Below, in pieces: positions 42,978 through 54,094 of a stretch of DNA of 59,659 nucleotides (position 1 is its first letter; the number at the start of each line of letters is the position of its first letter). The stretch spans positions 1 to 59,659 of the forward strand of contig NZ_VUJW01000006.1 in assembly GCF_008373765.1 (NCBI RefSeq), given 5' to 3'. This DNA comes from Nocardioides antri (GTDB lineage Bacteria; Actinomycetota; Actinomycetes; Propionibacteriales; Nocardioidaceae). The position numbers and the translations under genes are program-made. The notes below the pieces were generated by a model that did not search any database, was not told the origin of the DNA, and worked only from the letters and a program-made list of their open reading frames with translations.

Positions 42978-43543
42978 GACTCGCCCCCGAGCCGCCCGGG
43001 CTGGGGGAAGGCGCTGATCTGGACGGTGAAGTCAGCTGCCTCCTCGGCGTCGTCCTCCTCGACGTCCTCGACCACGGCCGCCAGCGCGTCGACCAGCGCC
43101 CTCGCCCGCTTCGGCGTCAGCCGCACCATCCAGTCGCTGAACGTCTCGGCCTCCCGCCACTCGGGCGGCAGCAGCGGTCGCTCCTCGACGGCACGCTGGA
43201 GCTGCTCGGTGTGGATCGTTGCCACCGCCTGCAGGTAGGCATCGAGGTTCTCCTGCGCCTCGGCCTCACCGGGCCCGGGCTCGTCGGTTCGGGTGGACCG
43301 ATGGGCGGCCCTCCACCACCGGTCGCGGCCGTTGCCGCGCTCGCTGTCCTCGACGACGAACCCGTGCTGCGCCAGCTGGCGCAGGTGGTACGACGTCGCG
43401 CCCGTGTTGAGCCCGAGCCGGGTCGCCAACGTGGTCGCGGTCGCGGGCCCGTCGGCGCGCAGCAGGCCGAGCATGCGCAGCCGCACGGGGTGCGCCAGCG
43501 CCCGCAGCATCGTCGGCGTGGGGGTGATCGAGGTGAGCTCCAC
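42974..43543 (-). CDS. ArsR family transcriptional regulator
   Basis: A 189-aa repressor. The winged helix is MLRALAHPVRLRMLGLLRAD and ATTLATRLGLNTGATSYHLR then QLAQHGFVVED (about 12-66). A C-terminal extension (about 85-189) has a helical domain with acidic runs (VVEDVEEDDAEEAADF). Metal-binding cysteines are not present, so it is not a classical metal sensor. It heads the ArsR-MFS pair and carries an AT-rich repeat-containing promoter. Confidence 0.88.
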   Translation of the reverse strand: MELTSITPTPTMLRALAHPVRLRMLGLLRADGPATATTLATRLGLNTGATSYHLRQLAQHGFVVEDSERGNGRDRWWRAAHRSTRTDEPGPGEAEAQENLDAYLQAVATIHTEQLQRAVEERPLLPPEWREAETFSDWMVRLTPKRARALVDALAAVVEDVEEDDAEEAADFTVQISAFPQPGRLGGES

Positions 43544-43562
43544 CGGGCGATCCTAGAACCAC

Positions 43563-43590
43563 AAAGAGATGTTTGCAAAGATTGCTTTGG
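43563..43590. promoter_or_regulatory. repeat-containing promoter of the ArsR-MFS operon
   Basis: CAAAGA occurs at 43563 and 43577, a 14-bp period, and CAAAG (43563-43567) pairs with CTTTG (43586-43590). The region is clearly AT-rich for this genome. It is a probable ArsR-type operator shared by the divergent FemAB-like gene (start 43668). Confidence 0.45.
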
Positions 43591-43667
43591 TGTTTTGGGA
43601 GGTTCACGGGGAGCGGTCCCGCAGCACGCGACTGAGGGCGCCGGACGACGGCCGATAGCCTGACCCC

Positions 43668-44813
43668 ATGCCGAGCATGCGCGTGATCTCGCCCGAAGAG
43701 CACCGCGACTACCTCGCCACCCTCCCCTCCGCCAGCTTCCTGCAGACACCCGGCTGGGCGAAGGTGAAGAGCGAGTGGCGATCCGAGCACCTCGCCTGGG
43801 TCGACGGGTCCGGTCGGCCGGTGGGTGCGGCGCTCGTGCTCTACCGCAAGCTCCCCAAGCTCAACCGCTACCTCGCCTACCTCCCCGAGGGACCGGTGAT
43901 CGACTGGTCGACCGACCGGCTGGGCGACTGGCTCGACCCGCTGGTCCGCCACCTCAAGGGCGAGGGGGCGTTCGCCGTACGCATCGGGCCCCCGGTCGTC
44001 ACCCGCCGCTGGTCCGCGGCGCAGATCAAGGAGGGCATCGCCGACGCCGGCGTCTCCCGGCTCGGCCAGGTGCCCCCGCTCGACCGCTCCGCCGCGGGCG
44101 CCCGCGTCGTCGCGCAGCTCCACGAGCTCGGCTGGCGACACCAGGCCCCCGACAGCGGGTTCGCCGCCGGGCAGCCGCAGTTCGTCTACCAGGTCCCGCT
44201 GGTCCAGGCGGACGGGGTCTCGACAGGCTCGACCACCCCGGCGACCGAGGAGTCCCTGCTCAAGGGGATGAACCAGCTGTGGCGCCGCAACATCAAGAAG
44301 GCGGACAAGGCCGGCGTCGAGGTCAGCGTCGGCACGGTCGACGACCTCAAGGCGTTCCACGACCTCTACGTCCACACGGCCGAGCGCGACGGCTTCACGC
44401 CGCGCCCGCTCAGCTACTTCGAGGTGATGTACGACGCCCTCAACGCCGACGAGCCGGACCGGCTCAAGGTGTGGCTGGCCCGCCACCAGGGCGACCTGGT
44501 CGCGTCGACCATCTCGGTGCGGGTCGGCGAGCACTCCTGGTACTCCTACGGCGCCTCCTCGACCGAGAAGCGCGACGTCCGCGGCTCCAACGCCGTGCAG
44601 TGGGCGATGATCCGCGACGCGCTCGCCGCCGGCGCGACCGTCTACGACCTGCGCGGCATCACCGAGACCCTCGACGCCGACGACCCGCACGTCGGGCTGA
44701 TCCAGTTCAAGGTCGGCACGGGCGGCGAGGCCGTCGAGTACGCCGGCGAGTGGGACCTGCCGATCAACCGGGTCCTGTACCGGGCGTTCCAGATGTACCT
44801 GGCGCGTCGATAG
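43668..44813 (+). CDS. FemAB-like peptidoglycan interpeptide-bridge aminoacyltransferase
   Basis: A 381-aa protein of the GNAT-related FemAB/MurM family, which transfers amino acids from tRNA to lipid II stem peptides. Typical stretches are ASFLQTPGWAKVKSEWRSEH (about 25-44), RYLAYLPEGPVIDW and the second half RRNIKKADKAGVEVSVGTVD, FHDLYVHTAERDGFTPRPLS and SVRVGEHSWYSYGASSTEKR. A Met at 43677 could be the start; the ATG at 43668 is slightly longer. A 22-bp dispersed repeat lies in frame and codes about residues 183-190 (GVSTGSTT), an apparent loop insertion. It forms an operon with the racemase-like gene. Confidence 0.88.
   Translation: MPSMRVISPEEHRDYLATLPSASFLQTPGWAKVKSEWRSEHLAWVDGSGRPVGAALVLYRKLPKLNRYLAYLPEGPVIDWSTDRLGDWLDPLVRHLKGEGAFAVRIGPPVVTRRWSAAQIKEGIADAGVSRLGQVPPLDRSAAGARVVAQLHELGWRHQAPDSGFAAGQPQFVYQVPLVQADGVSTGSTTPATEESLLKGMNQLWRRNIKKADKAGVEVSVGTVDDLKAFHDLYVHTAERDGFTPRPLSYFEVMYDALNADEPDRLKVWLARHQGDLVASTISVRVGEHSWYSYGASSTEKRDVRGSNAVQWAMIRDALAAGATVYDLRGITETLDADDPHVGLIQFKVGTGGEAVEYAGEWDLPINRVLYRAFQMYLARR
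44216..44237. repeat. 22-bp dispersed repeat (family 2), copy inside the FemAB-like gene
   Basis: Identical as reverse complement to 3649-3670. It is read in frame as VSTGSTT and interrupts no frame. Its location inside coding sequence suggests these repeats can spread without being lost. Confidence 0.7.
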
Positions 44814-44822
44814 AGGTCACCG

Positions 44823-45902
44823 ATGAGCCTCACCCTCACCGTCGACGGCCCGCGGTGGCGCGCCCACCTCGAGTCCTTCGCCGACACCCACCCCGGCATC
44901 GTCCCCGTCGCCAAGGGCAACGGCTACGGGTTCACCCTCGGCCGGCTGGCCCGCAAGGCGCAGTGGCTGCGCGACCGCGGCCATGACGTGACCACGCTCG
45001 CGGTGGGGACCTACGACGAGATCGGCGAGGTCGCGAGCCGCTGGGCCGGCGACATCCTCGTGCTCACGCCGTGGCGCCCGTTCATCGAATCCGAGACCGT
45101 GCCGTTCGACGCGTCTGTACGGAAGCGGGTGATCCACACCGTCAGCCGCCTCGTCGACCTCGAGCAGCTGCTCACCGACGCCCCGACTGCCCGGGTCCTG
45201 CTCGAGCGCACCACCAGCATGAAGCGCCACGGCATGTCCAGCCGCGAGCTGTGGGAGGCCGGCGAGGTCCTCCGCCGCCACCCCGACGCCCGGCTCGAGG
45301 GAATCGCGCTGCACCTGCCGCTCGCGCAGGGCAGCCACCTCGGCGAGGTCGCGCGCCTGCTCACCGACGCCGTAGCCGCCGACTGCGGGATCGAGACCGT
45401 GTGGGTCAGCCACCTCACCGACGGCGAGCTCGCCACGCTCCGCCAGCAGTACGGCGACTTCACCATCCGCCCCCGCATCGGCACCCAGCTCTGGCTCGGC
45501 GACCGCGGCGCCCTCCAGGTGACGGCGACCGTCCTCGACGTGCACCCGGTCGAGCGCGGTGACATCTTCGGCTACCGCACCCGCACGGCCCCGAAGTCGG
45601 GCCACCTGCTGGTGGTCAGCGGCGGCACCGCGCACGGCATCGGCCTCGAGGCACCGACCGGGGAGAGCTCGATCAAGGCCCGGGCCGCCACCCTCGCGAG
45701 GGGGGGCCTGGACGCAGTGGGGTTCGTCCGGTCGCCGTACTCCATCGACGGCAAGCAGCGGCTCTTCGCCGAGCCGCCGCACATGCAGGCCTCGATGCTC
45801 TTCCTCCCGCACGGCGCGCGAGTGCCGGAGGTGGGTGACCGGATCCAGGTGCGGGTGCGCTACACCGCGACCTCGTTCGACCGGGTCGTTCTCGAGGGCT
45901 GA
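44823..45902 (+). CDS. alanine racemase-like PLP enzyme
   Basis: A 359-aa PLP protein. The N-terminal barrel begins VPVAKGNGYGFTLGRLARKA, whose Lys is the expected Schiff-base residue, and continues with LLERTTSMKRHGMSSREL and FTIRPRIGTQLWLGDR (the cofactor-phosphate side). The C-terminal beta domain (about 235-359) is FamIII/IV-like. It may racemise alanine or another amino acid; the tyrosine normally seen in Alr (YMV motif) is not obvious, so alternative substrates are possible. It follows the FemAB-like gene by 9 bp in the same direction, so an amino-acid supply or wall-modification role is suggested. It is convergent with the GT87 gene by 43 bp overlap. Confidence 0.78.
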   Translation: MSLTLTVDGPRWRAHLESFADTHPGIVPVAKGNGYGFTLGRLARKAQWLRDRGHDVTTLAVGTYDEIGEVASRWAGDILVLTPWRPFIESETVPFDASVRKRVIHTVSRLVDLEQLLTDAPTARVLLERTTSMKRHGMSSRELWEAGEVLRRHPDARLEGIALHLPLAQGSHLGEVARLLTDAVAADCGIETVWVSHLTDGELATLRQQYGDFTIRPRIGTQLWLGDRGALQVTATVLDVHPVERGDIFGYRTRTAPKSGHLLVVSGGTAHGIGLEAPTGESSIKARAATLARGGLDAVGFVRSPYSIDGKQRLFAEPPHMQASMLFLPHGARVPEVGDRIQVRVRYTATSFDRVVLEG

Positions 45903-47290
45903 CCCTCCGGCCGCTCGCCCGCCGGGTCGTGCTGCGGCAGCAGCATGTCCCGGACCACGACGGCGACCAGGTAGAGCTCGCAGGCGATCCGGACGGCGAT
46001 GCCGACCCAGTAGAAGCCGACGTCCCCACCGCCGGCCGGCTGCAGGTAGCCACCGAGGTACCACCACACGGTGCAGAAGTAGAAGACCTCACCGGCCTGC
46101 CAGATGATCTGGTCGCGCCAGCGCGGCCGGGCGAGCACCGCGAGCGGCAGCAGCCACAGAACGTACTGCGGCGAGTACACCTTGTTGACCAGCAGGAAGC
46201 CGACCACGATCAGGAAGCCGATCTGCGCGAGCCGCGGCACGTGGCCGGTACGACGCCCGGCCAGCAGGCCCAGCACCAGCACGCCCACGCACCACGCGCC
46301 GAAGAAGATCCAGGACCAGTCGTTGATCGTGTCGACCGCGACGCCCTGCTCCCGGACCTGGTCGATGATCAGCCACACCGACCCGAGGTCCGCGCCGCGA
46401 TCGGCGTTGAACGTCCAGAACACCTTCCACTGCTCGGCGCCGCCGCCCAGGATCGCGGGCACATTGACTGCCGCCCAGGTGACCGCGGCCCAGACGGTGG
46501 CGAGCCCGAAGGCGACGTACCGCCGCTGCCGCAGGCAGATGATGAGCAGCCCGCCGAGCAGGAACAGCGGGTAGAGCTTGACCGCCGTGCCGAGCCCGAT
46601 GAGCACCCCGGTGAGGACCGGCCGGTCGCGGGACCAGGTGTAGAGGGCGCCGGCCACCAGGGCGACCGCGATCAGGTCCCAGTTGATCAGCCCGGTGAGG
46701 AGCAGCGTGGGTGAGAGGGCGAACGCCGCCGCGTCCCACGGCCGACCGGGATCGACCCGGCTCATCAGCCACACCGAGAGCAGGGCCAGCGCCCCGAACC
46801 CGACCGCGTTGACGAGCACGAAGATCGTCAGCTCGTCGGCGACGTCCTCGTCGGCGTGGAGGTCGTCGACCGGCTGGTCGCCGCGGGCGTCCACGTCGGG
46901 GTTGCCGTTGAGGAGCTGGGTCAGCCAGGCGGTGCCGTAGGCCCAGTAGGCGATCCCGGCGGGGTACTCCATGACCTCGTAGCGGTCCCGGGTCTGCTCG
47001 TCGTCGCTGTAGGGCCACGCGCGCTCGGCCAGTCCGCGCGGGACGTAGAGCGGGCGCAGGTCGGTGTAGCACATGTGGGAGTAGACCCACGGCTGGTCCT
47101 TGCCCTCGGCCAGCGAGCACGGCGCCTTCTGCACCATGCCGAGCACGAAGACGATCGCGGTCAGCAGCAGCAGCACCCGGGTCGGGGTCCACCACGGGTG
47201 GCGGCCGGCGTGCTCCCCCACCGGGCCGCCGACGGACTCGCTGACGGCGGCGACGACCCGGTCGTCCCGGGTCGGGTGGACGTGGGTCAT
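45860..47290 (-). CDS. GT87 (DUF2029) polyprenol-phosphate-sugar-dependent membrane glycosyltransferase
   Basis: A 476-aa membrane protein with about ten hydrophobic helices (first about 35-55, LLLLTAIVFVLGMVQKAPC). It has the family's acidic loop after helix 1 (SDDEQTRDRYEVMEYPAGIA) and the later stretch SRVDPGRPWDAAAFALSPTL. GT87 enzymes transfer mannose or arabinose-type sugars from polyprenol carriers outside the membrane. In M. tuberculosis the homologue Rv0051 also sits beside ponA1. It shares a 4-bp overlap with the PBP gene. Confidence 0.85.
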   Translation of the reverse strand: MTHVHPTRDDRVVAAVSESVGGPVGEHAGRHPWWTPTRVLLLLTAIVFVLGMVQKAPCSLAEGKDQPWVYSHMCYTDLRPLYVPRGLAERAWPYSDDEQTRDRYEVMEYPAGIAYWAYGTAWLTQLLNGNPDVDARGDQPVDDLHADEDVADELTIFVLVNAVGFGALALLSVWLMSRVDPGRPWDAAAFALSPTLLLTGLINWDLIAVALVAGALYTWSRDRPVLTGVLIGLGTAVKLYPLFLLGGLLIICLRQRRYVAFGLATVWAAVTWAAVNVPAILGGGAEQWKVFWTFNADRGADLGSVWLIIDQVREQGVAVDTINDWSWIFFGAWCVGVLVLGLLAGRRTGHVPRLAQIGFLIVVGFLLVNKVYSPQYVLWLLPLAVLARPRWRDQIIWQAGEVFYFCTVWWYLGGYLQPAGGGDVGFYWVGIAVRIACELYLVAVVVRDMLLPQHDPAGERPEGQPSRTTRSNEVAV

Positions 47291-49575
47291 CGACGTCCGG
47301 CGCGGCGTCCGGATCGACGGTTGCGGGGGGTCCGGGTGCCCTGCTGGCCGGGCGGTGTCGACGGCGGAGTGGGCTCGTTCGTGGGGGGCGTCGTCGGCGG
47401 CGTCGTGGGCGGCGGGGGCGTGGGCTGGGTCGTCGGCTGCTGCGTCGGCGTGGTCGGCTCGGTGCTCGGCTCCGTCGTCGGCTCGTTGGTCCGCGACGGC
47501 CGGTTGGGCTCCCTCGTCTGGTTCGTGGTCGGCGGCGGGGGCGGGGGGGTGTAGGGCTCGTGGCCCTCCTCCGGCGCCTCACCGTCGACGTACGCCGGCG
47601 GCGGGAACTCGATCGGCTCCTCGCCCTCCATCACCCGGTCCATGACCGCGCGCCAGGTCTGCGCCGGGAACTTGCCGCCGAAGTAGTAGGGCAGCCAGTC
47701 CTTCAGCTGTCCGGTGCCGTCACCGCGGACGTACATGACCGCGGTGGCGTACTGGGCGGTGAAGCCCGAGAACCACGCGGACGTCACGTCCCCGTCGTCG
47801 TTGGTGGCGGTGCCGGTTTTGCCTGCCGCCGGCCACGCGAACCCCGAGAGGGCCTCCGCGCCCGAGCCGCTCGCCACCACCTGCTGCATCGCGTAGCCCA
47901 CGTCGGCGGCGATGTCCTCGGTGAGGGCGCGGTGGTCCTGGACCTTGTGGTCGTAGCGCTCCTCGCCGTTGCGGTCGACGACCTTCTCGATGATGTAGGG
48001 CTCCGCGGCCACGCCGCCGTTGGCGATGGTGGCGTAGGCGTTGGCCATGTTGATCGGGCTCACCGTCTGGGAGCCCAGCGCCACGCCGGTCTGGGGGACG
48101 AGGGCGGGCGAGGACGTCGGGAAGCCCCACGGCTCCTTGGCCGGCTCGGCCGGCGGGATCCCCATGTCGATTGCCGTGTCGATGATCTTCTCCGGGCCGC
48201 CGTCCATCGAGACGGTCAGGTCGATGTAGGCCGTGTTGATCGAGTCCTCCGTGGCCTGGATCAGGCTCACCGGTCCGTAGGAGTAGTTGCCCTGGTTCTC
48301 CCACGGGTTGCCGTCGTCGGTGTAGTACGGCGAGTTGCCGTCGAAGGTGTCCTTGAGGGAGAACCCGTCCTTGATGCCGGCGGCGAGGGCGAACGGCTTG
48401 AACGTCGACCCCGCCTGGCCACCGGACACCGCCCAGTTGAGCTGGGAGAGGAGGTAGTCCTGGCCGGCGAAGATGCCGCGCACCGCGCCGGTGCCGGGCT
48501 CGACGGTGGCGACGGCGGCATGGAGGGCCTGGTAGCCGAAACCGGGCGGTCGCGCCTCCCTCATCCCCTCCAGCGCGGCGTCCATCGCCTTCTCCGTGAA
48601 GGTCGTGGTCACCTCGAGGCCGCCGCCGTTGATCTCCTGCTCGGTGAAGCCGAGACGCAGCAGTTCCTTCTTGACCATCTGGAGCACGTGACCGGTCTGG
48701 CCCTCGTAGGCGTCCTCGGTGTCGACCGGGGGGAAGTCGGGCAGCCGCTTGTAGGCGCGCTCGCCCTCGCCGTTGTCGACCTCGTCCATCTCGATCATCT
48801 CGCCGATGACGTACTGGTAGCGGCCCTTGAGCGCCTGCTTCGCCGCCTTGCCGTTCGCCGGGTCGAGGTCGTTGGGGTCGTTCAGGAGCGCTGCGAGGAC
48901 GGCGCTCTGCTTGAGGTTGAGGTCCTTGGCGTCGACCTCGAAGTAGGCCTGCGCAGCGGCCTGCACGCCGTAGGCGCCGCGACCGAAGTAGATCGTGTTG
49001 AGGTAGCCCTCGAGGACGTCGTCCTTCGTGAGCTGGTTCTCGACCTTGAGGGAGAGGATCGCCTCCTTGACCTTGCGCTTCCAGGAGCGCTCCTGGGTCA
49101 GGTAGAGGACCTTGACGTACTGCTGGGTGATCGTGGACGCGCCCTGGGTGACGCCGCCGGACGCGTTGCTGAACGCCGCGCGGAGGATCCCCTTGGGGTC
49201 GATGCCCTCGTTGGTCCAGAACGACTGGTCCTCGGCCGCGACGACCGCGTCCTTCAGTGTCTCGGGCATGTCCTCGAGGTCGATCGGGTCACGCTTCTGG
49301 ATGGCGAAGGCCCCGAGCTCGTTCTTGCCGTCGGAGTAGTAGACGTGCGTCGTCTCGGTGGTGAAGTCGGCGTTCGCGCTGGGGATGTCGATGGACCGGT
49401 AGGCGATGAAGAACAGGCCGGCGAGGATCAGGACCATCACCAGGCCGGTGATCGACCCCCACTTGGTGATCGTGAGCAGCCGCTGCTTCCACGGGCTGGA
49501 CGCCTCGGTGGACGATCCCTTGGGACGCGGGGTCACCCGTTTGGTCGTGCCTGCCCTGCGCTTGCCGTCCGCCAA
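47287..49575 (-). CDS. class A penicillin-binding protein (transglycosylase/transpeptidase)
   Basis: A 762-aa bifunctional enzyme that polymerises and crosslinks peptidoglycan. A short cytosolic part and one membrane helix (about 38-58, GSITGLVMVLILAGLFFIAY) come first. The transglycosylase domain starts with VVAAEDQSFWTNEGIDPKGI (catalytic Glu) and contains GASTITQQYVK. The transpeptidase domain has SxxK in GSTFKPFA, SxN in EDSINTAY and KTG in GKTGTATND. A Pro/Thr-rich tail (about 690-762) may span the wall. It corresponds to ponA1 in the M. tuberculosis order. It precedes the GT87 gene by 4-bp overlap. Confidence 0.95.
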   Translation of the reverse strand: MADGKRRAGTTKRVTPRPKGSSTEASSPWKQRLLTITKWGSITGLVMVLILAGLFFIAYRSIDIPSANADFTTETTHVYYSDGKNELGAFAIQKRDPIDLEDMPETLKDAVVAAEDQSFWTNEGIDPKGILRAAFSNASGGVTQGASTITQQYVKVLYLTQERSWKRKVKEAILSLKVENQLTKDDVLEGYLNTIYFGRGAYGVQAAAQAYFEVDAKDLNLKQSAVLAALLNDPNDLDPANGKAAKQALKGRYQYVIGEMIEMDEVDNGEGERAYKRLPDFPPVDTEDAYEGQTGHVLQMVKKELLRLGFTEQEINGGGLEVTTTFTEKAMDAALEGMREARPPGFGYQALHAAVATVEPGTGAVRGIFAGQDYLLSQLNWAVSGGQAGSTFKPFALAAGIKDGFSLKDTFDGNSPYYTDDGNPWENQGNYSYGPVSLIQATEDSINTAYIDLTVSMDGGPEKIIDTAIDMGIPPAEPAKEPWGFPTSSPALVPQTGVALGSQTVSPINMANAYATIANGGVAAEPYIIEKVVDRNGEERYDHKVQDHRALTEDIAADVGYAMQQVVASGSGAEALSGFAWPAAGKTGTATNDDGDVTSAWFSGFTAQYATAVMYVRGDGTGQLKDWLPYYFGGKFPAQTWRAVMDRVMEGEEPIEFPPPAYVDGEAPEEGHEPYTPPPPPPTTNQTREPNRPSRTNEPTTEPSTEPTTPTQQPTTQPTPPPPTTPPTTPPTNEPTPPSTPPGQQGTRTPRNRRSGRRAGRR

Positions 49576-49729
49576 CTTCCTGCCTCACTCGATGCACCGG
49601 GGGGCGGGTCGGTGTCGACCCGACATGCCGCCCATCAGGGTACGGGCCGTTCCCGTGGCTCCCTATCCGGCGCCGGTGATACCCCTTCTCGGCACCGGCG
49701 ATCCATCGATTGTTCAGATTCCACGGATA

Positions 49730-49742
49730 TATCGCTACGATA
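49730..49742. promoter_or_regulatory. inverted repeat before the PadR gene
   Basis: TATCG-CTA-CGATA is a perfect 5-bp inverted repeat that ends 6 bp before the ATG at 49749. It likely serves as the PadR operator for autoregulation of the PadR-ino1 transcript. Confidence 0.5.
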
Positions 49743-49748
49743 GGTTGC

Positions 49749-50339
49749 ATGGCACGGCGCGGGGACACCATCGAGCTCGCAGTCCTCGGACTGCTGCACG
49801 AGGGACCCATGCACGGCTACGAGCTCCGCAAGCGCCTCAACCTGATGCTGGGTTGGGGCCGGTTGCTCTCCTACGGGTCGCTCTACCCGGCACTGAAGAA
49901 GATGCTCCGCGGCAACCTGATCGAGGAGGTGACGGGGACGCCGAGCTCGGCAGGGTCCCCGACCTCCCGGCGCACGCGGATCACCTACCAGGTGACCGAG
50001 AAGGGCACCGCCGAGTTCCACCGCCTGATGTCGGAGGTCGGTCCCACGGCGTGGGAGGACGACAACTTCGACATCCGCTTCCGGTTCTTCAGCTCCACCG
50101 ACATGGAGATCCGGCTGCGCGTGCTCGAGGGACGGCGGTCCCGGCTCCAGGAGCGCCTCGACCGGGTGCAGCGGGAGCTCGCAATGACGCAGAAGGAAGT
50201 CGACCGCTACGCCACCGAGCTCCAACGGCACGGTGTCGAGTCAGTCGAGCGCGAGGTGCGATGGCTGTCGGACCTCATCAACGCAGAGCGGGGCACCGGC
50301 TTGAGTGCGACCCCGCAGCCTGCAACTGACAACGAGTGA
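49749..50339 (+). CDS. PadR family transcriptional regulator
   Basis: A 196-aa regulator from ATG 49749 (MARRGDTIELAVLGLLHEGP); an ATG at 49710 would include the operator. The winged helix is MHGYELRKRLNLMLGWGRLL and YGSLYPALKKMLRGNLI, with a wing TRITYQVTEKGTAEF. A C-terminal PadR_C four-helix-type coiled domain (about 105-190) follows. In M. tuberculosis the homologue Rv0047c is also next to ino1. It is 33 bp upstream of ino1, so it probably controls inositol synthesis and itself. Confidence 0.92.
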   Translation: MARRGDTIELAVLGLLHEGPMHGYELRKRLNLMLGWGRLLSYGSLYPALKKMLRGNLIEEVTGTPSSAGSPTSRRTRITYQVTEKGTAEFHRLMSEVGPTAWEDDNFDIRFRFFSSTDMEIRLRVLEGRRSRLQERLDRVQRELAMTQKEVDRYATELQRHGVESVEREVRWLSDLINAERGTGLSATPQPATDNE

Positions 50340-50372
50340 ACAAGTGCCAGTTGGCAAGAGGGAAGGAAACCC

Positions 50373-51464
50373 ATGGGTTCGGTTCGAGTAGCGATCGTGG
50401 GCGTCGGCAACTGCGCCACGTCGCTCATCCAGGGCGTGCACTACTACCGGGACGCCGACCCCAGCGGCACCGTCCCGGGTCTCATGCACGTGAAGTTCGG
50501 CGACTACCACGTCAGTGACGTGAAGTTCGTCGCGGCGTTCGACGTCGACGACAAGAAGGTCGGCAAGGACCTCTCCGAGGCGATCAACGCGTCGGAGAAC
50601 AACACGATCCAGATCACCGAGGTGCCGACGCTCGGCGTCGAGGTCCAGCGCGGCCCGACCCTCGACGGTCTCGGCAAGTACTACCGGGAGACCATCGACG
50701 AGTCGACGGCCGACCCGGTCGACGTCGTGCAGGTCCTCAAGGACACCGACGCCGACGTCCTCGTGTCCTACCTCCCGGTGGGCTCGGAGGAGGCCGACAA
50801 GTTCTACGCCCAGTGCGCGATCGACGCGGGCGTGGCCTTCGTCAACGCGCTCCCCGTGTTCATCGCCTCCGACCCCGAGTGGGCCAAGAAGTTCGAGGAC
50901 GCGGGCGTCCCGATCGTCGGCGACGACATCAAGTCCCAGGTCGGTGCGACCATCACCCACCGCGTGATGGCGAAGCTGTTCGAGGACCGCGGCGTGGCCC
51001 TCGACCGCACCTACCAGCTCAACGTCGGCGGCAACATGGACTTCAAGAACATGCTCGAGCGCGAGCGCCTGGAGTCCAAGAAGGTGTCGAAGACCCAGGC
51101 GGTCACCTCGAACCTCAACGGCTCGCTGGCCGGTCTGATCGACTCCAAGAACGTCCACATCGGCCCCTCCGACTACGTCGCCTGGCTCGACGACCGCAAG
51201 TGGGCCTACGTCCGTCTCGAGGGCCGCGCGTTCGGCGACGTCCCGCTCAACCTGGAGTACAAGCTCGAGGTCTGGGACTCCCCCAACTCCGCCGGCATCA
51301 TCATCGACGCCGTCCGCGCCGCGAAGATCGCCAAGGACCGGGGCATCGGCGGCCCGATCCTCCCCGCCTCGGCGTACCTCATGAAGTCGCCGCCGGTCCA
51401 GATGGAGGACAGCCTCGGCCGCGCCGAGCTGGAGAAGTTCATCAAGGGCGAAGAGAGCGCGTGA
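50373..51464 (+). CDS. ino1: inositol-1-phosphate synthase (NAD-dependent)
   Basis: A 363-aa enzyme converting glucose 6-phosphate into inositol 3-phosphate, the first step to inositol, phosphatidylinositol and mycothiol. It begins [20 protein letters not shown] (NAD-binding loop) and contains [20 protein letters not shown] and [20 protein letters not shown], both diagnostic of the bacterial/archaeal form. Lys-rich catalytic segments are intact. GGAAGG lies just before the ATG. A repeat element and a strong terminator follow. Confidence 0.97.
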   Translation: MGSVRVAIVGVGNCATSLIQGVHYYRDADPSGTVPGLMHVKFGDYHVSDVKFVAAFDVDDKKVGKDLSEAINASENNTIQITEVPTLGVEVQRGPTLDGLGKYYRETIDESTADPVDVVQVLKDTDADVLVSYLPVGSEEADKFYAQCAIDAGVAFVNALPVFIASDPEWAKKFEDAGVPIVGDDIKSQVGATITHRVMAKLFEDRGVALDRTYQLNVGGNMDFKNMLERERLESKKVSKTQAVTSNLNGSLAGLIDSKNVHIGPSDYVAWLDDRKWAYVRLEGRAFGDVPLNLEYKLEVWDSPNSAGIIIDAVRAAKIAKDRGIGGPILPASAYLMKSPPVQMEDSLGRAELEKFIKGEESA

Positions 51465-51488
51465 GGAACGAACGCGCTCTCGTCTCGC

Positions 51489-51550
51489 CCGCAGGTTGAG
51501 CAAGCCCCGCGGCTGAGGGACGAAGCCGCGACGGGCGCGTCGAAACCAGG
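51489..51550. repeat. REP-like palindromic element (family 3) after ino1
   Basis: An outer pair GGTTGAGC / GCGTCGAAACC flanks an inner hairpin, CGCGGCT (51509-51515) pairing with AGCCGCG (51524-51530). It is a type of dispersed palindrome seen in Nocardioides genomes, located between ino1 and its terminator. Confidence 0.55.
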
Positions 51551-51566
51551 CGAGTCGCACTGAGCA

Positions 51567-51607
51567 CGACGATAGGGCCGGCCCCGGTGGGGCCGGCCCT
51601 ATCGTCG
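51567..51607. terminator. bidirectional terminator between ino1 and eda
   Basis: A perfect 19-bp stem: CGACGATAGGGCCGGCCCC (51567-51585), loop GGT, and its exact complement 51589-51607. It ends 2 bp before the eda stop, so it can end both transcripts. Confidence 0.8.
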
Positions 51608-51609
51608 CT

Positions 51610-52228
51610 CTAGGCCCGGAAGGCCGCGGCCGCGCGGGCCAGGTCGGCGATCCGCTCGTAGTCACCGGCAGCGAGGGCGTCGGGCGGGGTGAGCCACGAG
51701 CCGCCGACGCACCCGACGTTGGGCAGGGCGAGGTAGTCCGGTGCCGTCGCGGGCGTGATCCCCCCGGTCGGGCAGAACCGCGCGTCCGGCACCGGGGCGC
51801 TGATCGACCGGAGGTACGCCGCACCGCCGGCCGCCTCGGCCGGGAAGAACTTCATCTCGGTGAACCCCGCCTCCAGGACGGTCAGCACCTCCGACACGGT
51901 GGCCGTCCCCGGGAGGAACGGCAGCCCCGTGTCGGCCATCGCCGCCAGCAGGGCGGGCGTGGCGCCCGGCGACACGAGGAACCGCGCGCCCGCCGCCACG
52001 GCCTGCGCGGCCTGCTCGGGACGGACGATCGTCCCGGCACCGACGAGGATCTCGGGCACCTCGTCGGCGATGGCGCGGATGGCGTCGAGCGCCACGTCGG
52101 TGCGGAGGGTCAGCTCGATCGCGGGGAGTCCCCCGGCGACCAGGGCCTTCGCGACCGGCACCGCGTGCTCGAGGCGCTCGAGCACGACGACCGGCATGAC
52201 GGGCACCCCTGTGACGGAGTCGAGCAGG

Positions 52229-52239
<11 letters not shown>
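51610..52239 (-). CDS. eda: KDPG aldolase (2-dehydro-3-deoxyphosphogluconate aldolase)
   Basis: A 209-aa aldolase that cleaves KDPG to pyruvate and glyceraldehyde 3-phosphate, the last Entner-Doudoroff step. [20 protein letters not shown] holds the conserved Glu, [20 protein letters not shown] the phosphate side, and [13 protein letters not shown] the Schiff-base Lys. The trimeric TIM-barrel pattern is complete. It overlaps the end of edd by 11 bp, so it is translated with zwf-edd-eda. Confidence 0.94.
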
Positions 52240-54090
<1,851 letters not shown>

Positions 54091-54094
<4 letters not shown>

